DNA from: an uncultured Pelagibacteraceae bacterium
GTDB taxonomy: Bacteria; Pseudomonadota; Alphaproteobacteria; Pelagibacterales; Pelagibacteraceae
Assembly: GCA_902595725.1 (NCBI GenBank)
Contig: CACJRJ010000001.1
Coordinates: forward strand, 1-64,000
Reading direction: 5' to 3'
Length of the DNA stretch: 64,000 nucleotides
A model generated the notes under the pieces. That model did not search any database. It worked only from the letters and a program-made list of their open reading frames with translations, and had not been told where the DNA came from. Position 1 is the stretch's first letter; each line of letters begins with the position of its first letter. The position numbers and the translations under genes were made by a program. Positions 1 to 10,455 of the stretch are shown here, in pieces.

Positions 1-202
1 AACTGACTGAACTATTTCCGTATTTGCATTTTAAAACTTTGAACAAGATATCAAATACAACCAGAGGTCTTGCATTTCCAATATGTGGATTATCATAAAC
101 TGTTGGTCCACAAACGTACATTCCAATTTTTTTTGGATCAATTGGAATGAATTTTGCCTTTTTGTTACCCAGACTATTTGTTAAAAAAATATCTTTATTC
201 AT
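1..202 (-). CDS. cysS: Cysteinyl-tRNA synthetase, N-terminal part (truncated by window edge)
   Basis: Reverse-strand translation [58 protein letters not shown] has the CysRS [18 protein letters not shown] signature; start codon at 202. Confidence 0.9.
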   Translation of the reverse strand, partial: MNKDIFLTNSLGNKKAKFIPIDPKKIGMYVCGPTVYDNPHIGNARPLVVFDILFKVLKCKYGNSSVS

Positions 203-247
203 TATTCTAGAAATATACTTTAATTTGATGTTTGTGAATCTTTTAGA

Positions 248-985
248 TTACTTAGGAATCTTACAAACCGGAATTGGCTCCATTTTGTGAAGATTTAAAT
301 TTCTTATTTTAATGTATTTTTCATAATTAGGGGAATCTGGGTTTTTCATAGCTTCTTCTACTTCGTCATACTTTAAGCCTAATTGGCTTTCGTCAGTTCT
401 TCCATCATCCCATAGACCATCTGTTGGTTTAGCTTTGATAATTTCTTCAGCTATTTTTAATTCTTTTCCAAGTTCCCAAACATCCGTTTTTGTACAATCT
501 GCAATCGGAGAAATATCAACACCACCATCTCCATATTTTGTGTAAAAGCCAACACCAAAGTCTTCTACTTTATTTCCTGTGCCAACTACAATACCTTTAT
601 TTGCTGCAGCTACTTGATATAGAGTTGTCATTCTTAATCTAGCCCTTGAGTTAGCCATACCATGTTCACTTTTAAAATCTGATAATGTATTTTCAAAATT
701 TTTAAATACATTATCAAGTTCTAAAGAATGAGACTCTACATTATTAAATTTTTCACTTAACCACTTTTTATGTAAAAGGCTTAGGTCGTTCTGTTCTTTG
801 TTTTGTTTGATCGGCATTGTTAATACAATAGTTTTCAAACTAGTCATCGCACACAAGGTGCTTGTTACTGAAGAATCTATACCTCCTGAAATACCTATAA
901 CAAGTGATTGTGCTTTAACTGGCATTGAATTTACGTAATTCGATATCCAATCTTTTATAAATATTACTTTTTTAGCTACATCCAT
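248..985 (-). CDS. nadE: NAD synthetase (NH3-dependent type)
   Basis: SGGIDSSVT P-loop-like ATP pyrophosphatase motif, GTGNKVEDFGVGFYTKYGDGGVDISPIADCTKT typical of NadE; 245 aa. Confidence 0.93.
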   Translation of the reverse strand: MDVAKKVIFIKDWISNYVNSMPVKAQSLVIGISGGIDSSVTSTLCAMTSLKTIVLTMPIKQNKEQNDLSLLHKKWLSEKFNNVESHSLELDNVFKNFENTLSDFKSEHGMANSRARLRMTTLYQVAAANKGIVVGTGNKVEDFGVGFYTKYGDGGVDISPIADCTKTDVWELGKELKIAEEIIKAKPTDGLWDDGRTDESQLGLKYDEVEEAMKNPDSPNYEKYIKIRNLNLHKMEPIPVCKIPK

Positions 986-1024
986 AATTCAATTATACGT
1001 TAAAAGATTTGTTTTATAAATGCG

Positions 1025-2404
1025 TTAAGAAACCGCTCTTATTCCACTTCTTGCATAAATGGAATTTTTTTTAATTTCATCGGAAATCAAAAATGACAGT
1101 TCTAATGCTTGATTAGCGTTTAATCTTGGGTCGCAATGTGTACGGTATCTACTTGATAAATCTTTATCTGAAATTTTTTGTGTTCCTCCAGTACATTCAG
1201 TGACGTTTTGTCCAGTCATTTCTATATGTAACCCTCCGGCATAAGACCCTTCACTTTGATGTACTGCAAAAACATTTTTAACTTCTTTTAAAACATTGTT
1301 AAACGGTCTAGTCTTAAAACCTGTAGAAGATTTAACAGTATTTCCATGCATTGGATCACAAGACCAAATAACATTTAAACCTTCTTTTTTAATAGTTCTC
1401 ACTAATTTTGGTAAAAATTTTCCAACATTTTCACAACCAAATCTTGAAATTAAAGTTATTTTTCCTTTTTCATTTTTAGGATTTATTGCATTGCAAATTT
1501 TAACTATTTCATCCGGTTTTGATGTTGGTCCACACTTAATGCCAATTGGATTTTCAATTCCTCTACAAAATTCAACATGGCCTCCATCTAATTGTCTCGT
1601 TCTATCACCTATCCACACAAAATGTGCAGATGTATCGTGATACTCTCCTGTAGTTGAGTCAATTCTTGTCATGCTTTCTTCAAATGGAAGCAACAAAGCT
1701 TCGTGTGAAGTCCAAAAGTTAACTGTTTTTAACCTTCTATTAAAATCTGAATTTATTCCACACGCATCCATAAATGCTAATGCATCCGCAATTTTATCCT
1801 CTAATTCTTTAAACTTCTTAGCTTGTGGACTTTTTTTAATATATCCTAAGTTCCATAAGTGAACTTTCTTTAAATCAGCAAATCCACCATGGCAAAAAGC
1901 TCTAATTAGATTTAGTGTTGACGCTGCTTGCGAATAAGCTTTAAATAATCTTTTTGGATCGGGTTTTCTTGCTTTTTCATTAAACTCTATTCCATTTATA
2001 TTATCACCAAGATAGCTGGGTAATTCTATATCACCTTGTTTTTCAGTTGGTGCACTTCTAGGTTTTGAAAATTGTCCCGCTATTCTACCAAGTTTAACAA
2101 CTGGTAAGGATGCTGAATAAGTCAAAACTAAAGACATTTGTAACATAACTTTAAAATAGTCTCTTATATTGTCTGGATTAAATTCTGCAAAACTTTCAGC
2201 ACAATCTCCTCCTTGCAATAAGAAAGCTTTTCCATCAACAACATCAGCTAGCTGTTGTTTCAAGTGTCTTGTTTCTCCAGCAAATACTAGCGGAGGAAAA
2301 TCTTTTATTTTTCCTAGAACCATATTAAGTTCTTTTTCATCCTCATAAGTAGGGATGTGTTTAACCGGATAATTTCTCCAACTATTTGTTTTCCATTTTT
2401 TCAT
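1025..2404 (-). CDS. 3-deoxy-7-phosphoheptulonate synthase, class II (plant-type DAHP synthase)
   Basis: FLLQGGDCAESF, RIAGQFSKPRS, CDPMHGN motifs; 459 aa. Confidence 0.95.
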   Translation of the reverse strand: MKKWKTNSWRNYPVKHIPTYEDEKELNMVLGKIKDFPPLVFAGETRHLKQQLADVVDGKAFLLQGGDCAESFAEFNPDNIRDYFKVMLQMSLVLTYSASLPVVKLGRIAGQFSKPRSAPTEKQGDIELPSYLGDNINGIEFNEKARKPDPKRLFKAYSQAASTLNLIRAFCHGGFADLKKVHLWNLGYIKKSPQAKKFKELEDKIADALAFMDACGINSDFNRRLKTVNFWTSHEALLLPFEESMTRIDSTTGEYHDTSAHFVWIGDRTRQLDGGHVEFCRGIENPIGIKCGPTSKPDEIVKICNAINPKNEKGKITLISRFGCENVGKFLPKLVRTIKKEGLNVIWSCDPMHGNTVKSSTGFKTRPFNNVLKEVKNVFAVHQSEGSYAGGLHIEMTGQNVTECTGGTQKISDKDLSSRYRTHCDPRLNANQALELSFLISDEIKKNSIYARSGIRAVS

Positions 2405-2470
2405 AATACAACTTAAAGTATATATAGATCAGATATTATAAATGTAAATTTGTTTTTTATTAATTATTTA

Positions 2471-4288
2471 TTACTCTACTGTTACTGATTTTGCTAAGTT
2501 TCTTGGTTTATCTATATCACAATTTTTTAACAATGCTACATGATAAGCTAAAAATTGAAGTGGGATACTTAATAAAAAAGGGTTAAGAGTTGAATTTGTT
2601 TTTGGAATTTGGAATTTAAATCTTATATTTTCACTCATTGTTGTCGATGTATCATCAGTTATCATTATAACTTTACCGCCTCTAGCTATTACCTCCTGCA
2701 TATTCGAAATAGTTTTTTCAAAATATCTATCTTTTGGTGCTAATACAATTACCGGCATACCATCTTCAATTAATGCGAGAGGCCCATGTTTCATTTCACC
2801 AGCAGCATAACCTTCAGCATGAATGTAAGAAAGTTCTTTTAGTTTAAGTGCGCCTTCCATTGCAATTGGATATGAATATCCTCTGCCTAAATACATAGTT
2901 CCTTTAGCAGTAACAAAATCTCTAGCCACAACTTGAATATCTTTTTGTTTCGATAAAGTTTGCTTAATAAAATCTGGTAACTTGATTAAATCTAAAATTA
3001 GTTTTTTATAATTTTCTTGATCAATTTCGCCTCTTTCCTTTGATATTTTTAATATTAGCAAATAAAGAACAAGCATTTGGCCTAAAAAAGCTTTAGTAGA
3101 TGCAACTCCAATTTCAGGTCCAGCATGAATTGGTAGAACAAAATCTGCAAGTCTTGCTATTGAGCTTTCTACAACATTAACTATCCCGCAAGTCTTGACA
3201 TTATTTTTTTTACATTTTTCAAGCGCAGCATATGTATCAGCTGTTTCTCCTGACTGCGAAACAAAGATATAAAGGTCATCTTTATTTAGTTTAACATTTC
3301 TATATCTAAATTCAGATGCTATGTCTGCTTCAACATCAATAGAAGTATTTTCTTCGATCCAATATTTTGCCATTAAACATGAATGATATGCTGTCCCACA
3401 GGCTATTAATCTTATTTTATTAATTTTTTTTGGATCAATTGGTAGATTATAAATATTAATTTCATTACGAGATTTATCTAAATATTCATTGATACATTTT
3501 TTTGTAGTAAATGACTGCTCATCAATTTCCTTAGACATAAAGTCTTTATAATCTCCTTTTTCGGCGATATTGTCCTCATTAGATAATTCTAAAATTTCTT
3601 TATTAATTTTTTTTTTTTCTGAATTATAAAATTCAACTTTTTCTCTATAAAGCAAGCAAAAATCTCCATCATCTAGATAGGAAATCTTATTTGTCATTGA
3701 TTTAAGAGCATAAGAATCTGAACCTATAAAATTTTCATTATGCCCATATCCAACTGCTAGTGGACTTCCTCTTCTTGCTCCAACAACTAAATTTTTAAAA
3801 TCTTTAAAAATTACTCCAAGAGCAAAACTACCCTCTAATTTTTCTAAAGTTTTATGAATACAGTTTATTAAATCTTCTGATTTTAAAAAATCAGTTAACA
3901 TTACTGTTATAACTTCTGTATCTGTTTGAGATTTAAAAGAATACCCTTTTTTAATATATTCATCTCTTAATTTATCAGAATTCTCAATTATACCATTGTG
4001 AACAACTGAAACTACTTCTGAAGAATGTGGGTGTGCGTTTATTTGGTTTGGAATCCCATGAGTAGCCCATCTTACATGGCCAATACCAAGATCACCATCT
4101 GAAGGATTTTGAAAAAGGATTTTTTCTAAGTTATCTACTCTTCCAGAACATTTTTGTTCGTTAATTTGATTATTGCTTAGCGTTGAAATCCCTGCTGAGT
4201 CATAGCCACGGTATTCTAGTTTTTTTAATGCACCAATTATACTTGCTGATACTGATTTATTACTTACTATTCCAACTATTCCACACAT
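2471..4288 (-). CDS. glmS: Glutamine-fructose-6-phosphate aminotransferase
   Basis: [10 protein letters not shown]-terminal Ntn glutaminase, two SIS domains, C-terminal DKPRNLAKSVTVE; 605 aa. Confidence 0.97.
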   Translation of the reverse strand: MCGIVGIVSNKSVSASIIGALKKLEYRGYDSAGISTLSNNQINEQKCSGRVDNLEKILFQNPSDGDLGIGHVRWATHGIPNQINAHPHSSEVVSVVHNGIIENSDKLRDEYIKKGYSFKSQTDTEVITVMLTDFLKSEDLINCIHKTLEKLEGSFALGVIFKDFKNLVVGARRGSPLAVGYGHNENFIGSDSYALKSMTNKISYLDDGDFCLLYREKVEFYNSEKKKINKEILELSNEDNIAEKGDYKDFMSKEIDEQSFTTKKCINEYLDKSRNEINIYNLPIDPKKINKIRLIACGTAYHSCLMAKYWIEENTSIDVEADIASEFRYRNVKLNKDDLYIFVSQSGETADTYAALEKCKKNNVKTCGIVNVVESSIARLADFVLPIHAGPEIGVASTKAFLGQMLVLYLLILKISKERGEIDQENYKKLILDLIKLPDFIKQTLSKQKDIQVVARDFVTAKGTMYLGRGYSYPIAMEGALKLKELSYIHAEGYAAGEMKHGPLALIEDGMPVIVLAPKDRYFEKTISNMQEVIARGGKVIMITDDTSTTMSENIRFKFQIPKTNSTLNPFLLSIPLQFLAYHVALLKNCDIDKPRNLAKSVTVE

Positions 4289-4917
4289 TATTTATTTTTT
4301 CTCTTATAATTTTTTACTTCACTTTGACTTGATCTAGTAAGTGCCAAAGAATTTTTTTTAACATTTTTTGTTATTACGGAACCTGCTCCTATTGTACTTT
4401 TTTCATTCAATGTAATTGGTGCAACTAGAGATGAGTTTGAGCCAACAAAAACTTTATTTTTAATTACCGTTTTGTTTTTATTTTTTCCATCATAATTACA
4501 TGTAATAGTACCAGCTCCAATATTAACTTGATCTCCAATATTAGCATCACCAATATAAGATAAATGATTTACTTTTGAATTTTTTCCTAAATTACTTTTT
4601 TTTATTTCAACAAAATTTCCAACTCTTGATCCTGATTTTAAAACTGTTCCTGGTCTTAGTCTGGCAAAAGGTCCTACTACTACATTATTTTCAATTTTAA
4701 CATTTTCTAAATGAGAAAAAGATTTTATTTTAGAATTATTTTGTATTTTAACTTTCTCCCCTAGAACTACATAAGGTTCTATTGTTACATTTTTTCCAAT
4801 TTTTGTATCTTTTGAAAAATAAACTGTCTCCGGTGCAAGCATCTTAACACCGTTTTTTATAAATTTTTCTCTCAATCTCGCTTGGGCTTTTTGTAAAATT
4901 GTTTGTTTCATTTGCAA
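4288..4917 (-). CDS. glmU: GlmU C-terminal domain protein (left-handed beta-helix acetyltransferase); N-terminal uridyltransferase domain absent
   Basis: Hexapeptide repeats, [50 protein letters not shown]; only 209 aa, begins at the inter-domain linker ([11 protein letters not shown]). Confidence 0.85.
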   Translation of the reverse strand: MQMKQTILQKAQARLREKFIKNGVKMLAPETVYFSKDTKIGKNVTIEPYVVLGEKVKIQNNSKIKSFSHLENVKIENNVVVGPFARLRPGTVLKSGSRVGNFVEIKKSNLGKNSKVNHLSYIGDANIGDQVNIGAGTITCNYDGKNKNKTVIKNKVFVGSNSSLVAPITLNEKSTIGAGSVITKNVKKNSLALTRSSQSEVKNYKRKNK

Positions 4918-4982
4918 TTTTATTTATAGTTAAGTAAACATGATCGTTAATTCACAAATTATTTCTTATTAATACTTTTTAA

Positions 4983-5672
4983 ATGACTCAAAAATTTACC
5001 ATATTATTTGATTTAGATGGCACTTTGGTTGACACAGCTCCAGATCTTATGAATGCACATAACCATGTTATGAGAAAATTTGGATATGAAAGCAAATCAA
5101 CTGACGACATAAGAAAATTAGTAGGCCAAGGAGCGGGATCGTTAATTGGTAGATCGGTATGGGGTCAGGCAAAAAAAGAATTAAAAAAGATAAATGACGA
5201 TAAAATTAAAAAAGAAATGGTAACAGAATTTATAGATTTTTATGGAAAAAATATTGCAAATGAAAGTAAATTAATTAATGGAGCTTATGATTTTTTGAAA
5301 TGGTGTAAAGAAAATGAAATATCAATGGGTGTGTGTACAAATAAACAAGAGCATCTTGCTATTGATTTATTAAAACAAATTAAAGTATATGATTTTTTTG
5401 AATATGTTGCTGGAAGTAATACTTTTGATTTTTGCAAGCCTGATCCTAGGCACTTAACTAATGTAATAGAAATTATGCAAGGTGATATAAAAAAAAGTAT
5501 AATGATTGGTGATAGTGAAACAGATGGAAATGCTGCAAAAGCTGCTGGTATTCCATTTATTCTATTAGAAGATGGATATACTGAAAAAAATGTAAATGAA
5601 ATTTCACATAATCATTTAATAAGAGATTTTGTTGGAATTGAAAAAATAGTTCAAAAATACTTACATCATTAA
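4983..5672 (+). CDS. gph: HAD-family phosphoglycolate phosphatase-like
   Basis: FDLDGTLVDTAPDL, GVCTNKQ, CKPDP, MIGDSETDGNAAKAAG. Confidence 0.85.
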   Translation: MTQKFTILFDLDGTLVDTAPDLMNAHNHVMRKFGYESKSTDDIRKLVGQGAGSLIGRSVWGQAKKELKKINDDKIKKEMVTEFIDFYGKNIANESKLINGAYDFLKWCKENEISMGVCTNKQEHLAIDLLKQIKVYDFFEYVAGSNTFDFCKPDPRHLTNVIEIMQGDIKKSIMIGDSETDGNAAKAAGIPFILLEDGYTEKNVNEISHNHLIRDFVGIEKIVQKYLHH

Positions 5673-5727
5673 TATTGATTATTCTCATTCCTGGTTGTAT
5701 TAAAAAACAATAAAAATTGGAGAGAAA

Positions 5728-7230
5728 TTGAAAATTCATACTGTAAAAGTTTACCCATCAAAAATTAAATTAAATAAGAAAAATCAACTTGCTTGGAAAT
5801 TAGCAGAAATATCTAGCGACAATGCAAAACTAAACAAAAAGTCTGTTGAAATGGCAATAAATAGAATTATTGATAATGCTTCAGTTGCAATTGCTTCTTT
5901 AAATAGAAAATCAGTAATTTCTTCTAGAGAAATGGCTTTAAAACATCCCAAGAAATACGGAGCAACATTGTTTGGTGTTAGTTCAAAAAAAAAATTTGAT
6001 TGCGAGTGGGCAGCATGGGCGAATGGAACTGCGGTAAGAGAATTAGATTTTCATGACACTTTTTTAGCTGCGGATTATAGTCATCCAGGTGACAATATTC
6101 CTCCTCTTTTAGCTGTTGCTCAACAAAAGAAAAAAAGTGGAATGGATTTACTACGAGGAATAATTACTGCTTATGAAGTTCAAGTAAATTTGGTTAAAGG
6201 AATTTGTTTACACAAACATAAAGTTGATCATATTGCACATCTTGGACCTAGTGTGGCTGCAGGTATTGGTACAATGCTCAGATTAAATACAAATACAATT
6301 TACCAAGCAATTCAACAGGCGCTTCATACAACAATATCTACGAGACAATCTAGAAAAGGTGAAATTTCAAGTTGGAAGGCTTATGCACCTGCTCACGCAG
6401 GTAAACTTGCGATCGAAGCTGTAGATAGAGTAATGCGAGGTGAAGGAGCACCAAGTCCTATTTATGAAGGAGAAGATAGTGTAATTGCTCGAATACTTGA
6501 TGGTAAAAAAGCTTTATATAAAGTTCCATTACCAAAAAAAAATGAAGAAAAAAAAGCTATCTTAGAAACATATACAAAAGAATATTCTGCTGAATACCAA
6601 GCACAAGCTCTTATAGATATAGCTAAAAAACTTAACAAAAAAATTAAAAATCTTAATCAAATAAAAAAAATTGATATCTATACAAGTCATCATACACATT
6701 ATGTAATTGGAACTGGTGCAAACGATCCTCAAAAAATGGATCCAAAAGCAAGTAGAGAGACCTTAGATCATTCAATAATGTATATATTTGCTGTCGCTTT
6801 AGAGGATGCGAGCTGGCATCATGTTAACTCATATAAAAAGTCTAGAGCTAATAAAAAAAGCACTATAAAGATTTGGAGATCAATTAAAACACACGAAGAT
6901 AAAAAATGGACTAGAAAATACCATGATCCTAATCCAAAAAATAAATCATTTGGAGCAAAAGTAGTTGTGACACTAAATAATAATAAAAAAATTATTGAAC
7001 AATTAGACAAAGCTGATGCGCACCCTTATGGATTAAGACCTTTTGTAAGGAAAAATTATATAAATAAATTTTTAAAATTAACAAAAAATATTCTTCCTAA
7101 AAAAGAAAGTGATCGTTTTTTAAAAACTGTACAAAATTTAATTAAGTTAAAACCAGGACAATTAAATAAACTTAATATAGAAATCAAAAATTCTAATTTG
7201 AAAAAAAATAATAAAAAAGGGATTTTTTAG
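5728..7230 (+). CDS. prpD: MmgE/PrpD family 2-methylcitrate dehydratase (TTG start)
   Basis: Length and PrpD-like sequence (ELDFHDTF..DYSHPGDNIPPLLAVA); operon context with PrpB and PrpC; GGAGAGAA upstream of TTG. Confidence 0.88.
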   Translation: MKIHTVKVYPSKIKLNKKNQLAWKLAEISSDNAKLNKKSVEMAINRIIDNASVAIASLNRKSVISSREMALKHPKKYGATLFGVSSKKKFDCEWAAWANGTAVRELDFHDTFLAADYSHPGDNIPPLLAVAQQKKKSGMDLLRGIITAYEVQVNLVKGICLHKHKVDHIAHLGPSVAAGIGTMLRLNTNTIYQAIQQALHTTISTRQSRKGEISSWKAYAPAHAGKLAIEAVDRVMRGEGAPSPIYEGEDSVIARILDGKKALYKVPLPKKNEEKKAILETYTKEYSAEYQAQALIDIAKKLNKKIKNLNQIKKIDIYTSHHTHYVIGTGANDPQKMDPKASRETLDHSIMYIFAVALEDASWHHVNSYKKSRANKKSTIKIWRSIKTHEDKKWTRKYHDPNPKNKSFGAKVVVTLNNNKKIIEQLDKADAHPYGLRPFVRKNYINKFLKLTKNILPKKESDRFLKTVQNLIKLKPGQLNKLNIEIKNSNLKKNNKKGIF

Positions 7231-8126
7231 TGCATTTTGTTAAAAAAAAAACAGAAGAAAAAAGAGAAGAATTTGATAAAAAATTAAAATCAAAAAAAAT
7301 ATTAAGAGTTCCTGGTGCTTATAACCCTTTAACTGCAAAAGTAATTGAAGAAATTGGATATGATGCTGTTTATGTTTCTGGAGGAGTTATGTCCAACGAT
7401 TTAGGATATCCTGACATTGGTTTAACTACTTTACAAGATGTAAGTAATAGAGCTAATCAAATAGCTAGAGTAACAAACTTGCCTACAATTGTTGATATTG
7501 ATACTGGATTTAAATCTTGCAAAGAAACCATTGAAACTTTTGAAAAATTTGGAATTACTGGAGTTCATATCGAAGATCAAGTAGCACAAAAAAGATGTGG
7601 TCATCTAGATAATAAAGAACTTATTCCTAAAGAAGATATGGTTAAAAAAATCAAAGAATGTGTAAGTTCAAAAAAAGATAAATATTTTAAAATAATTGCT
7701 AGATCAGATGCAAAAAGTGTTGAGGGTATCGATAAAATGATAGATAGATGTAAAAGCTATGTTGATGCCGGAGCAGAAATTATTTTTCCTGAAGCTTTAT
7801 ATGATGAAAAAGAATTTGAAAAAGTAAGAAAATCTCTAAATTGTTATTTATTAGCTAATATGACCGAATTCGGTAAATCAAAATTATTAAATTACAAAGA
7901 GTTAGAAAATATAGGTTATAATATAGTAATTTATCCTGTTACTACACAACGATTAGCTATGAAAAACGTAGAAGATGGACTGCGTGCTATTTTTGACGAT
8001 GGACATCAAAATAATATTATTGATAAAATGCAAACTAGAAAAAGATTATATGATTTAGTTGAGTACGAAAAATATAACTCGCTAGATGAAAAAATTTATA
8101 ATTTTAGTACAGAAGGTCATGAATAA
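7230..8126 (+). CDS. prpB: 2-methylisocitrate lyase (GTG start)
   Basis: ICL/PEPM family: VPGAYNPLTAKVIEEIGYDAVYVSGG, DIDTGF, HIEDQVAQKRCGH. Confidence 0.9.
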   Translation: MHFVKKKTEEKREEFDKKLKSKKILRVPGAYNPLTAKVIEEIGYDAVYVSGGVMSNDLGYPDIGLTTLQDVSNRANQIARVTNLPTIVDIDTGFKSCKETIETFEKFGITGVHIEDQVAQKRCGHLDNKELIPKEDMVKKIKECVSSKKDKYFKIIARSDAKSVEGIDKMIDRCKSYVDAGAEIIFPEALYDEKEFEKVRKSLNCYLLANMTEFGKSKLLNYKELENIGYNIVIYPVTTQRLAMKNVEDGLRAIFDDGHQNNIIDKMQTRKRLYDLVEYEKYNSLDEKIYNFSTEGHE

Positions 8127-9250
8127 TGGGTGATGAGATTAAAAAAGGCTTGTTAGGTATTGTTGTTGACGAAACTACAGTTTCTCAAGTAATGCCTGAC
8201 ATAAACTCTCTTACATACCGAGGTTATGCAGTACAAGACCTTTGTGCTAAATGTAGTTTTGAAGAAGTTGCCTTTCTTGTTTTAAACGGAGAACTTCCAA
8301 ATAAAAAACAGTTAAAAAGTTTTATTAAAGAAGAAAGATTAGATCGTAAGCTTTCAAAAGAAATTTTAAGTGATATTCGTAAAATGCCAAAAAAAGCTCA
8401 TCCAATGGATGTGGCAAGAACAGCTGTGAGTTTAATGGCATTAGAAGATAATGAAACAAGAGATAATTCTCCAAAAGCAAACATGAGAAAAGCTATAAGA
8501 ATATTTTCAAAAACTCCAATTGCTTTAGCTGCCTTTTTTAGAGCTAGAAAAGGTAAAAAAATGATAGCCCCAAAAAAAAATTTATCTTTCTCGGAAAACT
8601 TTTTTTATATGTGTTTTGGAAAAGTTCCAAGTAAAGAAATTGTTAAGGCTTTTGATGTATCCTTAATACTTTATGCAGAACATAGTTTTAATGTTTCAAC
8701 ATTTACTGCAAGAACTATTACTAGTAGTTTATCCGATATTCACGGAGCAATAACTGGCGCTATAGCAAGTTTAAAAGGACCTTTGCATGGTGGTGCCAAT
8801 GAAGAAGTGATGCATATGATGAATAAAATTAAAAGGCCTGAAAATGCTCTAAAATGGATTAATAAAGCGCTTAAAAATAAAGATGTTGTGATGGGTTTTG
8901 GTCATAGGGTTTATAAAAGAGGTGATTCTAGAGTTCCTACCATGGAGAAATATTTTAAAAAAGTATCATCAATTAAAAAAGATAAAAAGTTTATTAAAAT
9001 TTACGATATTGTTAAAAACGTAATGATTGAAAGAAAAAATATCCATCCAAATGTTGATTACCCCACTGGACCAACCTACCATCTGATGGGGTTTGATACA
9101 GATTTCTTTACTCCTATTTTTGTAATATCGAGAATTACTGGGTGGTCTGCTCATATTATGGAGCAACATGCAGCAAACAAATTAATTAGACCACTTTCTA
9201 AATATAGAGGTCCGAGGCATAGAAAAGTTATGCTTTTAAATCAAAGATAA
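8126..9250 (+). CDS. prpC: 2-methylcitrate synthase / citrate synthase family
   Basis: GPLHGGANEEVMHM, GFGHRVYKRGDSRVP; overlaps prpB stop. Confidence 0.9.
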   Translation: MGDEIKKGLLGIVVDETTVSQVMPDINSLTYRGYAVQDLCAKCSFEEVAFLVLNGELPNKKQLKSFIKEERLDRKLSKEILSDIRKMPKKAHPMDVARTAVSLMALEDNETRDNSPKANMRKAIRIFSKTPIALAAFFRARKGKKMIAPKKNLSFSENFFYMCFGKVPSKEIVKAFDVSLILYAEHSFNVSTFTARTITSSLSDIHGAITGAIASLKGPLHGGANEEVMHMMNKIKRPENALKWINKALKNKDVVMGFGHRVYKRGDSRVPTMEKYFKKVSSIKKDKKFIKIYDIVKNVMIERKNIHPNVDYPTGPTYHLMGFDTDFFTPIFVISRITGWSAHIMEQHAANKLIRPLSKYRGPRHRKVMLLNQR

Positions 9251-9252
9251 AT

Positions 9253-9429
9253 TTATTTTAAATTTAAATCACCACATTCCGTATTGGTAAATATACATGT
9301 GCTATAATGATGAATTGTTTTTACATCTTTTACAACTCCTAAAGCAGTACCTTCAACGGTTCCTGTGACTGTATTACATTGATTAAGAGCTAAGAGCAAA
9401 AAAAAATAGAGTGTAAATTTTTTCTTCAC
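9253..9429 (-). CDS. Small putative lipoprotein, 58 aa (GTG start), not in the ORF track
   Basis: Manual translation of reverse strand: (V/M)KKKFTLYFFLLLALNQCNTVTGTVEGTALGVVKDVKTIHHYSTCIFTNTECGDLNLK*; hydrophobic leader plus lipobox-like Cys. Confidence 0.55.
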   Translation of the reverse strand: MKKKFTLYFFLLLALNQCNTVTGTVEGTALGVVKDVKTIHHYSTCIFTNTECGDLNLK

Positions 9430-9438
9430 TTGAAAATT

Positions 9439-10455
9439 TTATGAAAAAGCTTCTGTCCAATTTCCTTGAGTAGATGCTTTTGAATATTCTGTTGCTCTTC
9501 CTTCAAAGAAATTCATATGTTCAACTGCATTCAACATAGTATCAAGCCAAGTTAAAGGATTTTTATCAACTTCATAAATTGGCTCTAAACCTAATTGAAC
9601 TAATCTTCTATTTCCAATAAATCTTATATAATCTTTAACTTCTTTTGCAGTTAATCCTTCTAATGGTCCCATTTCAAAAGCTAAATCAATAAAAGCATCT
9701 TCATGATGAACTATCGTTCTACAAGCTTCATAAATTTCTTTTTTAAGTTGAGGAGTCCAAATTTCTGGATTTTCCTTTATAAATTCTTTGAATAATCTTA
9801 TCATAGAATTACAATGTAAAGTTTCATCTCTTACTGACCAAGTAACTATCTGGCCCATACCTTTCATTTTATTAAACCTTGGAAAATTAAGTAAGATCGC
9901 AAAACTTGCAAACAGTTGTAGTCCTTCAGTGAATGCACTGAACACTGCCATAGTTTTTGCAATATCTTCTTTTGAATTTACATTAAAGCCTTGCATGTAA
10001 TCATATTTATCTTTCATTTCTTTATACTTCATAAAGGCTGAATATTCAGATTCTGGCATTCCGATTGTATCAAGCAGATGAGAATAAGCTGCGATATGAA
10101 CTGTCTCCATTGATGCAAATGCTGTCATCATCATTAATACTTCAGTTGGTTTAAAAACTGTTGTGTAATGTCTTAAATAACAATTATTAACTTCAACATC
10201 AGCTTGGGTAAAAAATCTAAAAATTTGAGTTAATAAATTTTTTTCTGCTTGTGATAAATTTTTTTGCCAATCTCTGACATCGTCACCTAAAGGTACTTCT
10301 TCAGGCAACCAGTGAATTCTTTGCTGGGTTAGCCAAGCATCATAGCACCATGGATATCTAAATGGTTTGTAAACTGGATTCTCTACTAACAAACCCATTT
10401 TTTTTGGAATAATTATTTCTTTTTTGACATTTTTTATTACTGACATGATAGGCAT
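9439..10455 (-). CDS. nrdB: Ribonucleoside-diphosphate reductase, beta subunit
   Basis: Ferritin-like R2: METVHIAAYSHLL, DETLHCNSMIRLF; overlaps nrdA. Confidence 0.95.
   Translation of the reverse strand: MPIMSVIKNVKKEIIIPKKMGLLVENPVYKPFRYPWCYDAWLTQQRIHWLPEEVPLGDDVRDWQKNLSQAEKNLLTQIFRFFTQADVEVNNCYLRHYTTVFKPTEVLMMMTAFASMETVHIAAYSHLLDTIGMPESEYSAFMKYKEMKDKYDYMQGFNVNSKEDIAKTMAVFSAFTEGLQLFASFAILLNFPRFNKMKGMGQIVTWSVRDETLHCNSMIRLFKEFIKENPEIWTPQLKKEIYEACRTIVHHEDAFIDLAFEMGPLEGLTAKEVKDYIRFIGNRRLVQLGLEPIYEVDKNPLTWLDTMLNAVEHMNFFEGRATEYSKASTQGNWTEAFS

Noticed and set aside
1296-1640. Plus-strand ORF (114 aa) inside the DAHP synthase gene
   Set aside because: Antisense shadow of a clearly conserved minus-strand protein; low-complexity composition and no recognisable motif.
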